Positions 6,884 through 12,367 of a stretch of DNA of 12,367 nt are shown here, one piece after another. Below the pieces are notes generated by a model, which saw nothing but the letters and a program-made list of their open reading frames with translations, ran no database searches and was not told where the DNA came from. Origin of the DNA: Gammaproteobacteria bacterium (GTDB lineage: Bacteria; Pseudomonadota; Gammaproteobacteria; Steroidobacterales; Rariloculaceae); assembly GCA_016927175.1 (NCBI GenBank), contig JAFGNC010000188.1, forward strand, positions 1 through 12,367. The letters run 5' to 3'. Every line of letters starts with the position of its first letter. The stretch's first letter is position 1. Both the position numbers and the translations under genes were made by a program.

Positions 6884-7819
6884 CTACCTCGGGATCAGCC
6901 CGGCGCCCCGCCCTTTGTCGGCGCCGACGCCGTCGTAATTCATCAGCACCGTGATGCCGCCGTTCAGCGCATGCTTCATGCGGTGATCGACGATCGCGTT
7001 GTTGGTGGCCCGGCCCTCGGGGCTGATCAGGTCGAGCACGACGCCGTGCGCGGGCGGGACCTCGACCGTCTGCAGCCCGTAAGACACGTTCTTCGGGTTG
7101 CCGTTGTCCCAGACGCGATCCCAGATGCCGGCGATCGGGTGGAACGCGGCCGACTCGTTGATCATTGCGTTGACGAAGTAGATGCGGACGCGCTCGCCGG
7201 GCTCCGACTCGAGCGCAATGCTGGCGTTCGGGTCGTGAACCGGGTCGTAATGGAAGACCTTGCCGTTGACGAGGACGCCTTTCCAGCCGTTGCCCATCAT
7301 GATGTCCTCGGCCGACGTGCCGGCCTCGAACAGGTCGCCGTGTACCAGAACGTACTCGCGATCGGGTTTCGGATAATCCGAGCTGTAACCGCCTTCCGGA
7401 TCGACGATGATCACGCCGTACATGCCGCGCGAGATGTGCTCGGCCATAGAGTCCGCGCCGCAGTGATAAATGAACACTCCGGGATATTCCGCTTCGAACG
7501 TGAACCGCTTGTCGTCACCGGGCTTGACGAGGTCGAATTCGTCGAGCACGTCGGCCCGTGCGGCATGAAAGTCCATCGAATGGCTCTGTTTGTTGCTCTT
7601 GTCGTTGACCAGCGTGAAATCGACCGTGTCTCCCTGCGTGACGCGCACGAGCGGACCGGGGATCGTGCCGCCGAAAGTCCACATCGGGTGGGTCGTGCCG
7701 GCGTTGTCGACGACGAGGTCCACTTCCTGCGCGGTGATCTCGACCTCGACGGTATCCGCCGCGGCGCCGACCGCACCAAGAGCCGCAACCGCGGCGACGG
7801 ACTGACAGATTCTTTTCAT
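6884..7819 (-). CDS. nirK: Copper-containing nitrite reductase
   Basis: Predicted periplasmic enzyme reducing nitrite to nitric oxide, 311 residues with a signal peptide ending near residue 21. All CuNIR ligands can be placed. Type 1 copper: H80, C120, H128, M133. Type 2 copper: H85, H119, H279. Catalytic Asp and His: D83 (in HSMDFH) and H227 (in AFHPIAG). The Cys-to-His spacing of eight residues resembles Hyphomicrobium-type NirK rather than the classical MVPWH loop. D83 and the lone H-C pair separate it from the laccase-like neighbour, which has HxH motifs at these places. ATG 7819 follows AAAGGGA; an upstream in-frame extension would add 37 residues before the signal peptide and is rejected. 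It is first in the four-gene cluster, behind a sigma-54-like promoter. NO oxidation as the physiological direction cannot be excluded. Confidence 0.88.
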   Translation of the reverse strand: MKRICQSVAAVAALGAVGAAADTVEVEITAQEVDLVVDNAGTTHPMWTFGGTIPGPLVRVTQGDTVDFTLVNDKSNKQSHSMDFHAARADVLDEFDLVKPGDDKRFTFEAEYPGVFIYHCGADSMAEHISRGMYGVIIVDPEGGYSSDYPKPDREYVLVHGDLFEAGTSAEDIMMGNGWKGVLVNGKVFHYDPVHDPNASIALESEPGERVRIYFVNAMINESAAFHPIAGIWDRVWDNGNPKNVSYGLQTVEVPPAHGVVLDLISPEGRATNNAIVDHRMKHALNGGITVLMNYDGVGADKGRGAGLIPR

Positions 7820-7858
7820 GAAGGGTCCCTTTGCGATGCATGAAGCTCGTCCGCAGTT

Positions 7859-7875
7859 AACAAGTTTTGTGCCAT
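7859..7875 (-). promoter_or_regulatory. Near-consensus sigma-54 promoter of nirK
   Basis: Read on the minus strand the site is ATGGCACAAAACTTGTT. It has the full -24 element TGGCAC, and TTG of the -12 element at the right GG-N10 spacing. One core mismatch exists: GT instead of GC at -12. It lies 40 bases before the nirK start, giving a leader of roughly 28 bases. A divergent sigma-54 activator gene makes the assignment much more likely. Confidence 0.6.
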
Positions 7876-7917
7876 CTACTAACCGTTTGTTTTCCATGGC
7901 GCTTGTCGACGCGCGTG

Positions 7918-7973
7918 GTCTTTGCGACACGGCGGCCGCGTTGTCGCGCAGACATCCGTGATGTCGCGATGAC
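7918..7973 (+). promoter_or_regulatory. Three NorR-type enhancer boxes (GTC-N5-GAC)
   Basis: Three inverted repeats fit the NorR consensus GT-N7-AC in the stricter form GTC-N5-GAC: GTCTTTGCGAC (7918-7928), GTCGCGCAGAC (7943-7953) and GTCGCGATGAC (7963-7973). Their starts are 25 and 20 bases apart. Between boxes 2 and 3, GACAT and ATGTC form a further inverted repeat. The first box is about 45 bases upstream of the nirK -24 element. The third covers the norR start codon (7969), which suggests NorR also limits its own expression. Three such sites are also found at the E. coli norVW enhancer. Confidence 0.6.
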
Positions 7974-9534
7974 GACGGCCGGCAACTTCAGCTGCCTCGC
8001 GGGCATCGTGTCCGACCTGACGAGGTCGATGCCGTCGGCGACGCGCTACGAGCGCCTGCTCGGCGCGTTCCGATCGAGCTTTCCGTGCGATGCGATCGCT
8101 CTGCTCGAGCTCGACAACGACGTGTTGATTCCGCGTGCGGTGCAGGGTTTCAGCCGCGACACGCTCGGACGAAGATTCACGGTCACCGACCACCCGCGTC
8201 TCGAGCAGGTCCTCGACAGCCGCTCGCGGGTGCGTTTCCCCGCCGACTCCTCGCTCCCCGACCCGTTCGACGGCCTCGTCGACCATGCGGACGGGCATCT
8301 GTACGTGCACGACTGCATGGGCGTCGCGCTGCACATCGACGGCGAGCCCTGGGGCGTGCTGACGCTCGACGCGATGTCGCCGGGCCAGTTCGACGCGATC
8401 GACCACGATGTCTTCGATGCGTTCGCTTCGGTCGCGGCCGCAACCGTGCGCGCCGCCGACTGGATACGCCGGCTCGAGCTCCAGCTCGAGCGCCATCACC
8501 AGCTGAACCGCTCGACGCTTCAGGAGGCCCTGCCCGACGAGCTGATCGGAAGGAGCGAGGCGATCCTTCGGCTGCAGCGCGAGGCGCAGACGGTCGCTTC
8601 ATCCGATCTGCCGGTCCTGATCCTCGGGGAAACCGGCGTCGGCAAGGAGCTGGTCGCGCGCCTGATCCACCAGCACTCCGCCCGTGCAGAGGAGCCGATG
8701 GTTCACCTGAACTGCGCGGCGCTGCCGGAATCGCTGGCCGAGAGCGAGCTGTTCGGCCACGTGCGCGGCGCCTTCTCCGGAGCGACCGACGATCGCCTCG
8801 GCAAATTCGAGCTGGCGCACGAAGGCACACTGTTCCTGGACGAGGTCGGAGAGCTGCCGCCGGCCGTTCAGGCGAAGCTGCTGCGGGCGCTGCAGAGCGG
8901 CGAAGTTCAGCGGCTCGGCTGCGACAACGTCGATCGCGTCGACGTCCGCGTGATTGCGGCGACGAACCGCGATCTGAAGCAGGAGGTCCTGGCGGGCCGC
9001 TTCAGGCTCGACCTGTATCACCGCCTCAGCGTCTATCCGCTCCTCGTGCCGCCGCTGCGCGAGCGCGGTGACGACGTACTGTTGCTCGCGGGGTATTTCC
9101 TCGAACGCCGCCAGCGCCAGCTCGGCGTCCGCGGCGCGCGGCTCAGCGACGCTGCACGCCGGTGGCTGCACGCGTACAGCTGGCCGGGCAACGTGCGGGA
9201 GGTCGAGCACGCCGTGTCGCGCGCGATCGTCCGTGCGCTGACCGACGGGCATGCGCAGGGTGCACTGCTGGAGCTGACTCCGCGCCACCTCGGTTCCGAC
9301 GAGTTCCCGGAGCTCACGCCGCCGCCCGAGTCCGACGCGGCGCCGAGCGGCTCGGCCGCGGACGAGCCGGCGGCATGCCAGGCGACGCTGCAGGACGCCG
9401 TGGACGCCTTCCGCCGCGATCTGATCGCAAGGCGCATCGACGAGCACGGCGGCAATTGCGCCGCCGCCGCGCGTTCGCTCGGCATGGACCGCGGCAACTT
9501 CCACCGTCTGTTGAAGCGGCTGTCATTGCGCTGA
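7969..9534 (+). CDS. norR: NorR-type nitric oxide-sensing sigma-54 activator
   Basis: Cytoplasmic NO sensor that activates sigma-54 promoters; 521 residues. Its order and sequence match E. coli NorR throughout. The GAF domain (about 1-170) keeps the non-haem iron residues: D98 and D101 (FPADSSLPDPFDGL), C116 and D134, matching E. coli D96, D99, C113 and D131; R77 matches R75. The AAA+ domain (about 192-420) has Walker A GETGVGKE (220-227), GAFSGA (267-272), Walker B FLDE (289-292) and PGNVRE (406-411). A Fis-type HTH lies at about 475-521. Two differences stand out: GAFSGA replaces GAFTGA in the sigma-54-contacting loop, and the residue aligned with R81 is D83. The ATG at 7969 aligns with the E. 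coli start; an upstream TTG (7867) would add 34 unrelated residues. No clear ribosome binding site is visible. Likely targets are the divergent nirK cluster and itself. Confidence 0.93.
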   Translation: MTTAGNFSCLAGIVSDLTRSMPSATRYERLLGAFRSSFPCDAIALLELDNDVLIPRAVQGFSRDTLGRRFTVTDHPRLEQVLDSRSRVRFPADSSLPDPFDGLVDHADGHLYVHDCMGVALHIDGEPWGVLTLDAMSPGQFDAIDHDVFDAFASVAAATVRAADWIRRLELQLERHHQLNRSTLQEALPDELIGRSEAILRLQREAQTVASSDLPVLILGETGVGKELVARLIHQHSARAEEPMVHLNCAALPESLAESELFGHVRGAFSGATDDRLGKFELAHEGTLFLDEVGELPPAVQAKLLRALQSGEVQRLGCDNVDRVDVRVIAATNRDLKQEVLAGRFRLDLYHRLSVYPLLVPPLRERGDDVLLLAGYFLERRQRQLGVRGARLSDAARRWLHAYSWPGNVREVEHAVSRAIVRALTDGHAQGALLELTPRHLGSDEFPELTPPPESDAAPSGSAADEPAACQATLQDAVDAFRRDLIARRIDEHGGNCAAAARSLGMDRGNFHRLLKRLSLR

Positions 9535-9539
9535 TGCGA

Positions 9540-9579
9540 CGTGCCACCGCCCTGCGCGGCAGTCCGGCACGAGCCTTTT
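9540..9579 (+). terminator. Candidate terminator after norR
   Basis: CGTGCC (9540-9545) pairs with GGCACG (9566-9571), and an inner CCGC (9547-9550) pairs with GCGG (9556-9559). A short run TTTT (9576-9579) follows four bases later. It starts five bases after the norR stop. The T-run is short and the stem has internal loops, so efficiency is uncertain. The right arm overlaps a motif repeated upstream of the four-cysteine regulator, so this stretch may have two roles. Confidence 0.45.
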
Positions 9580-9585
9580 GGCATA
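9566..9585 (+). promoter_or_regulatory. Shared upstream motif, copy 1
   Basis: GGCACGAGCCTTTTGGCATA lies 67 bases before the peroxidase-like gene. A nearly identical block lies upstream of the four-cysteine regulator (11351-11369). The copies share GGCACG and then CCTTTTGGCATA exactly; they differ only in the one or two bases between. An AT-rich TATATT (9597-9602) follows and could be a -10 element, although the spacing to TTGGCA is too short for a standard promoter. It is probably a regulator binding site. Confidence 0.45.
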
Positions 9586-9621
9586 AAACTATGGGATATA
9601 TTCGGAATGTGCCCTAGCGTT

Positions 9622-9644
9622 CCACCTCCGTATCAATCAGGTGG
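9622..9644 (+). promoter_or_regulatory. Hairpin that could mask the ribosome binding site
   Basis: CCACCT (9622-9627) is complementary to AGGTGG (9639-9644), with an 11-base loop. The right arm is the only Shine-Dalgarno-like sequence before ATG 9653. If the hairpin forms in the mRNA, translation of the lipoprotein gene would be restrained until it opens. Confidence 0.35.
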
Positions 9645-9652
9645 TGGACGCC

Positions 9653-11251
9653 ATGACCAACTCCCGCCAGGCCTCAACGGCCTCATCGCATCCGTTCTTC
9701 GCTGAAGCCCGTCGACTCGGCCGGAGCCGCACGAGCGCACGAGCTGCTCCGCGTCTACTTGTACCGCTGGCGGTCCTCGCCGCCCTCGCCGGCTGCGGCG
9801 GGAACGATCCCAGCGTTCCGCCTTCGCCGTCCGTGGTCGACACGGTTCCGAGCGCGGACGCATCGGCCGTCCCGAGCACGACGCTGGTAAGTGCCGTCTT
9901 CAGCCGTGCGATGGACCCGCTGCCGCTCACGACCGGAAGCTTCTCACTGAGCTGCGACGGGGTACTTGTCAGCGCGGAAGCGAGTTACGACACGGCATCG
10001 CGAACCGCGACGTTGACACCCGACTTCCCGTTGCCCGCCGACGTGACCTGCACCGCGACCGTCGCCTCCTCGGCAACGGATGTGAGCGGCATGTTTCCGG
10101 TGAGCGAATTTGCCTGGGCCTTCGACACGACGGTGGACGCCGCGCTCGTCGAGCAGGGCAAAGAAATCTTTCGATTCGACACTTTCGGCGACGAGACGCT
10201 CTGGACGGATACGCTGCGTATGCACGAAGTGATTCGCAGCGCCGTGGATCCGACGACCGCCCTGTCGGTCGGGTTGAAAGTGGATGCCGCCGCGCTGCCG
10301 GAGGCCGTGGTCGCGGGGATCCAGGACGGGAGCATCAGCCTTACGGACCCCGCGACGACGGTGGCGCTGCTGAAGCTCGATGCCGTCGTCGGCGTGAAGG
10401 GCACCGTCGAAAGCATCAGCGGGGAGGACACGCTGACGCGGGTCGGTATCACCTGCGCCTTGTGCCACTCGACCGTCGACGACTCGTTCGCACCGGGTAT
10501 CGGCCAGCGGCTGGACGGCTGGCCGAATCGGGATCTCGACCCCGGCGCGATCATCGCGCTGTCGCCGGCCCTGAGCGCCGAACAGAAGGCCGTATACAGC
10601 TCCTGGGGACCGGGAATGTACGATCCGCGCTTCAATCTCGACGGAATCAACAGCCCGCACGTCATTACGCCGGCGTACGGTCTCAAGGGCCTTCGCAGCA
10701 TCACGTCGACGGGCGACGGTGACAAGATCGCGTACTGGAACCGTTACGTGGCCGTCACGCAGATGGGCGGACACGGCACGTTCCTCGACGACCGCACCGG
10801 CGTCTCGGTCGTCAACGGATCGGAAGACCTCGTCACCGACAAGTTGCCGGCGTTGCAGGAGTACCAGCTCACGCTCGAGGCACCGCCGCCGCCCGCGGGC
10901 AGCTTCGATCCCGAGGCCGCAGCGCGCGGCGAGGCGCTGTTCAACGGGACGGCAAGATGCGCTTCCTGCCACAGCGGCCCGGAATTCACGGATGCCAACG
11001 AACGCCTGCACGAGCCTTCGGAGGTCGTCAGCGAACCTGAACCGAATGGCGCGCCGAGCTACGCGTCCCGCAGCGCGACCGGACGGTATCGAACCGCGCC
11101 ATTGAAGGGCGTCTGGCAGCATCCGCCGTACTTCCACAACGGCACAGCGGTAACGCTCGAGGATGTCGTCAGGACGTACGATTCGCGCCTCGCCCTCGGC
11201 CTGAGCGACAGCGACATCAGCGATCTCGCCGAGTATCTTCGCTCGTTGTGA
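9653..11251 (+). CDS. Ig-like domain / dihaem peroxidase-like cytochrome c lipoprotein
   Basis: Predicted membrane-anchored periplasmic or outer-membrane lipoprotein of 532 residues. The lipobox LAGC places the lipidated cysteine at C48, after an unusually long basic N-region. Residues about 58-160 look like a bacterial Ig-like domain of the SbsA/Big_5 kind (VDTVPSADASAVPSTTLVS, then an alternating Thr/Ala-rich beta pattern ending AWAFDT). The rest is dihaem and resembles cytochrome c peroxidase/MauG-type enzymes. Haem sites are C268-A-L-C271-H272 and C436-A-S-C439-H440. The end, LKGVWQHPPYFHNGTAVTLE (485-504) to LAEYLRSL, is a very typical peroxidase C-terminus. Candidate distal ligands lie in TQMGGHGTF (369-377). 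It may reduce peroxide or oxidise a partner; the Ig domain may serve for docking or spacing. ATG 9653 is chosen over GTG 9641 because of AGGTGG upstream. It stands alone between norR and a regulator gene. Confidence 0.8.
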   Translation: MTNSRQASTASSHPFFAEARRLGRSRTSARAAPRLLVPLAVLAALAGCGGNDPSVPPSPSVVDTVPSADASAVPSTTLVSAVFSRAMDPLPLTTGSFSLSCDGVLVSAEASYDTASRTATLTPDFPLPADVTCTATVASSATDVSGMFPVSEFAWAFDTTVDAALVEQGKEIFRFDTFGDETLWTDTLRMHEVIRSAVDPTTALSVGLKVDAAALPEAVVAGIQDGSISLTDPATTVALLKLDAVVGVKGTVESISGEDTLTRVGITCALCHSTVDDSFAPGIGQRLDGWPNRDLDPGAIIALSPALSAEQKAVYSSWGPGMYDPRFNLDGINSPHVITPAYGLKGLRSITSTGDGDKIAYWNRYVAVTQMGGHGTFLDDRTGVSVVNGSEDLVTDKLPALQEYQLTLEAPPPPAGSFDPEAAARGEALFNGTARCASCHSGPEFTDANERLHEPSEVVSEPEPNGAPSYASRSATGRYRTAPLKGVWQHPPYFHNGTAVTLEDVVRTYDSRLALGLSDSDISDLAEYLRSL

Positions 11252-11259
11252 CCGGAGCA

Positions 11260-11286
11260 CGCGCCGGCGGACTTTCCGTCGGCGCG
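11260..11286 (+). terminator. Strong hairpin after the peroxidase-like gene
   Basis: CGCGCCGGCGGA (11260-11271) pairs with TCCGTCGGCGCG (11275-11286) over 12 base pairs with one G-U pair and a 3-base loop. It starts eight bases after the stop codon. No T-run follows, so it may act as a Rho-independent terminator only weakly, or protect the 3' end. Confidence 0.5.
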
Positions 11287-11350
11287 ATCACATGGTCGAG
11301 GAGCGGGTCTCGGCAACGCACGGCATCTGGTCGGTCCGGGGCAAGGGCAC

Positions 11351-11369
11351 GGCACGTCCTTTTGGCATA
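11351..11369 (+). promoter_or_regulatory. Shared upstream motif, copy 2
   Basis: GGCACGTCCTTTTGGCATA repeats the block at 9566-9585 upstream of the peroxidase-like gene. Here it sits just upstream of the -35 element of the regulator promoter (11376), a position suited to an activator site. The regulator encoded directly downstream is a natural candidate to bind both copies. Confidence 0.45.
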
Positions 11370-11375
11370 TTTAAG

Positions 11376-11404
11376 TTGCGCAAGGGCGATATTGTGATTA
11401 GAGT
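11376..11404 (+). promoter_or_regulatory. Sigma-70-type promoter of the four-cysteine regulator
   Basis: TTGCGC (11376-11381) and TAGAGT (11399-11404) are separated by the ideal 17 bases. Transcription would start near 11411. The leader to ATG 11438 has no clear Shine-Dalgarno sequence and contains a small hairpin, GCGGC (11409-11413) with GCCGC (11421-11425). Confidence 0.6.
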
Positions 11405-11437
11405 CTGAGCGGCGACAACCGCCGCGCGCCCCCATTC

Positions 11438-12094
11438 ATGAGCAATGCACTCGATCAACTCGGCCAGACGCAGCAACAGCTGATCCGCTTGCTGCAATCC
11501 CGGCGCGAGGGCTTGTCGATCGACGCATTGCGCTCGGCTCTGAACGTCAGTCGCAATGCCGTGCGACAGCATCTGACCTCACTGCTCGCGCAGGGCCTGG
11601 TCGCGCACGGCCCTATCGTCCCGACCGGCGGACGCCCGGAACGGCGCTTCGTCCTGACCGATGCCGCTCATGAGCTTTTCCCGCGCCGCTATGTAGAGCT
11701 CGCTTCGAGCCTGATCCGAGAGATCGGCGACTCGATGGGCGAGGCACAACTTCTGAAGTTACTGACGCGGCTCGGTGACGAGGTGGGCAAGGAACTCGGC
11801 GGCAGCCTGCGTGGCAGCTCGAGCGCCGACACGTGCAGGGCGATCGCCGCGGCCATGACCGACCTCGGATACGATGCGCGCGCGGAAGTTCGCGGCACGA
11901 CACGAGAGATTCAGGCCAAGAACTGCGTCTTTCATCATCTGGCGCAGCGCCACCCGGCCGTGTGCCGCTTCGACCTCGCCTTTCTCGCGCGCGCCAGCGG
12001 TCAGCACGTCGAGCATACCGAATGCATCGTGCGTGGCGGCGACGTCTGCAGATTCCGCTTTTCGCGCGGCAGCGGCAGCTCTTCCAAGGTCTGA
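11438..12094 (+). CDS. HTH regulator with C-terminal four-cysteine (Fe-S) domain
   Basis: 218-residue predicted transcription factor of the COG2345 type, related to the SufR/ArsR-like winged-helix group. The winged helix spans about 10-75: ALNVSRNAVRQHLTSLLAQG is the recognition region and GGRPERRFVLT the wing. The C-terminal domain has four conserved cysteines, C163, C176, C196 and C204, spaced C-x12-C-x19-C-x7-C, with landmarks NCVFHHLA and CRFRF. In related regulators such as SufR, C-terminal cysteines hold an Fe-S cluster that senses iron, redox state or NO; cluster binding here is inferred from the motif. The spacing differs from SufR. It may control itself and the upstream peroxidase-like gene, since both share CCTTTTGGCATA upstream. 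The ATG is the only plausible start, although no ribosome binding site is evident. A paralogue runs towards it from the right. Confidence 0.85.
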   Translation: MSNALDQLGQTQQQLIRLLQSRREGLSIDALRSALNVSRNAVRQHLTSLLAQGLVAHGPIVPTGGRPERRFVLTDAAHELFPRRYVELASSLIREIGDSMGEAQLLKLLTRLGDEVGKELGGSLRGSSSADTCRAIAAAMTDLGYDARAEVRGTTREIQAKNCVFHHLAQRHPAVCRFDLAFLARASGQHVEHTECIVRGGDVCRFRFSRGSGSSSKV

Positions 12095-12109
12095 CGGTTT
12101 TTCGAAGCC

Positions 12110-12133
12110 GCCGGCGGCGGAACTCCCGCCGGC
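12110..12133. terminator. Inverted repeat between convergent regulator genes
   Basis: GCCGGCGG (12110-12117) pairs exactly with CCGCCGGC (12126-12133) around an 8-base loop. It lies in the 47-base gap between two convergent stop codons, so it could end both transcripts. The T-run at 12098-12102 precedes rather than follows it on the plus strand. Confidence 0.4.
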
Positions 12134-12141
12134 CCGCTCCC

Positions 12142-12367
12142 TCACGACGTCCGCGACAGGAAGCGGAAGCGGCATACCCGGCCGCCTCGCGCCATACACT
12201 CCTGCAGTTCCACGCGACGGCCGGTATACGCCGACAGCAGGGCGACATCGAACTGACACACTTCGGGATACTTCGTCGCGAGATCGTGGAAGATGCAGTT
12301 GTCCGCTTCGATCGCGGTCTCGCCCTTCTCGTCCCGAGCCGGCCGGGCGTCGTAGCCGAGCCGGTCC
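12142..12367 (-). CDS. Second four-cysteine regulator, C-terminal part (cut by window edge)
   Basis: The last 74 codons of a minus-strand gene whose start lies beyond the right edge; the stop is TGA at 12144-12142. The peptide runs from DRLGYDAR through DNCIFHDLATKYPEVC to CRFRFLSRTS. It has four cysteines with the same C-x12-C-x19-C-x7-C spacing as the convergent neighbour, and similar residues around them (GYDAR, NC-FH-LA, EC--RGG-VCRFRF). It is therefore a paralogous COG2345-type regulator domain, presumably preceded by a winged helix outside the window. Fe-S binding is inferred. The two genes end 47 bases apart, tail to tail. Confidence 0.85.
   Translation of the reverse strand, partial: DRLGYDARPARDEKGETAIEADNCIFHDLATKYPEVCQFDVALLSAYTGRRVELQECMARGGRVCRFRFLSRTS

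Noticed and set aside
7869..7879. A fourth GT-N7-AC site (GTGCCATCTAC)
   Set aside because: It lacks the GTC...GAC symmetry of the other three and overlaps the -24 element; GT-N7-AC alone is common by chance.
6884..7930. Longer start of nirK at 7930
   Set aside because: It would place 37 residues before the signal peptide and run through the sigma-54-like promoter.
7867..9534. TTG start of norR at 7867
   Set aside because: It adds 34 residues with no counterpart in E. coli NorR; ATG 7969 aligns with the known start.
9566..9583. Sigma-54 promoter GGCACG...GGCAT before the lipoprotein gene and again at 11351
   Set aside because: The GG-to-GC spacing is 13 and 12 bases rather than the required 10, so sigma-54 cannot read either site; kept only as a shared motif.
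9944..11260. Minus-strand open frame (438 codons) over the dihaem lipoprotein
   Set aside because: Composition is typical of a GC-rich antisense frame, and the plus strand has two CxxCH motifs and a peroxidase-type C-terminus.
1..12367. CRISPR array, tRNA, rRNA, insertion sequence or phage genes
   Set aside because: No regular repeat-spacer pattern, cloverleaf, transposase motif or terminal inverted repeats were found on either strand.

Overview
The window is GC-rich, densely coded DNA with strong third-position G/C bias, and it looks like a proteobacterial chromosome. A full-length NorR-type NO sensor, a copper nitrite reductase, a two-domain multicopper oxidase and several periplasmic c-type cytochromes point to a beta- or gammaproteobacterium. 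Gammaproteobacteria of the Steroidobacter/Woeseia kind would fit, but this is inference from gene content only. No tRNA, rRNA, transposase, CRISPR array or phage gene was seen.

Left part (1-4510, + strand): the tail of an upstream transcript ends in a string of hairpins and a Rho-independent terminator (84-157). An AraC-family regulator follows (231-1187). Its conserved N-terminus is encoded upstream of the first ATG, with no canonical start codon. Next is a three-gene operon (1404-4510) for exported proteins: a PQQ-dependent dehydrogenase with the Asp pair typical of lanthanide enzymes, an uncharacterised secreted protein of the GRWEGDTLVV type, and a DUF6152 protein. The AraC protein is the obvious candidate regulator.

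Middle part (4637-9534): four minus-strand genes, nirK - dihaem cytochrome c - monohaem cytochrome c - two-domain multicopper oxidase, are tightly packed. The gene content matches the ncgABC-nirK cluster known from ammonia oxidisers such as Nitrosomonas europaea, but nirK comes first here. A norR gene runs divergently. The shared 149-bp intergenic region holds a near-consensus sigma-54 promoter facing nirK and three GTC-N5-GAC boxes that fit the GT-N7-AC NorR consensus. The likely circuit is that NO activates NorR, which drives the nirK cluster with sigma-54 RNA polymerase. The cytochromes would pass electrons to NirK and/or the multicopper oxidase in the periplasm.

Right part (9535-12367): a lipoprotein joins an Ig-like domain to a dihaem cytochrome c peroxidase/MauG-like region. 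It is followed by an HTH regulator with a C-terminal four-cysteine (likely Fe-S) domain. A second, convergent gene cut by the right edge encodes the same four-cysteine domain with identical Cys spacing. The upstream regions of the peroxidase-like gene and the first regulator share the motif CCTTTTGGCATA, so they may be co-regulated.

No gap longer than about 230 bases lacks a proposed gene. The main gaps (97-230, 1188-1403, 4511-4636, 7820-7968, 9535-9652, 11252-11437) hold the terminators, promoters and repeats listed.
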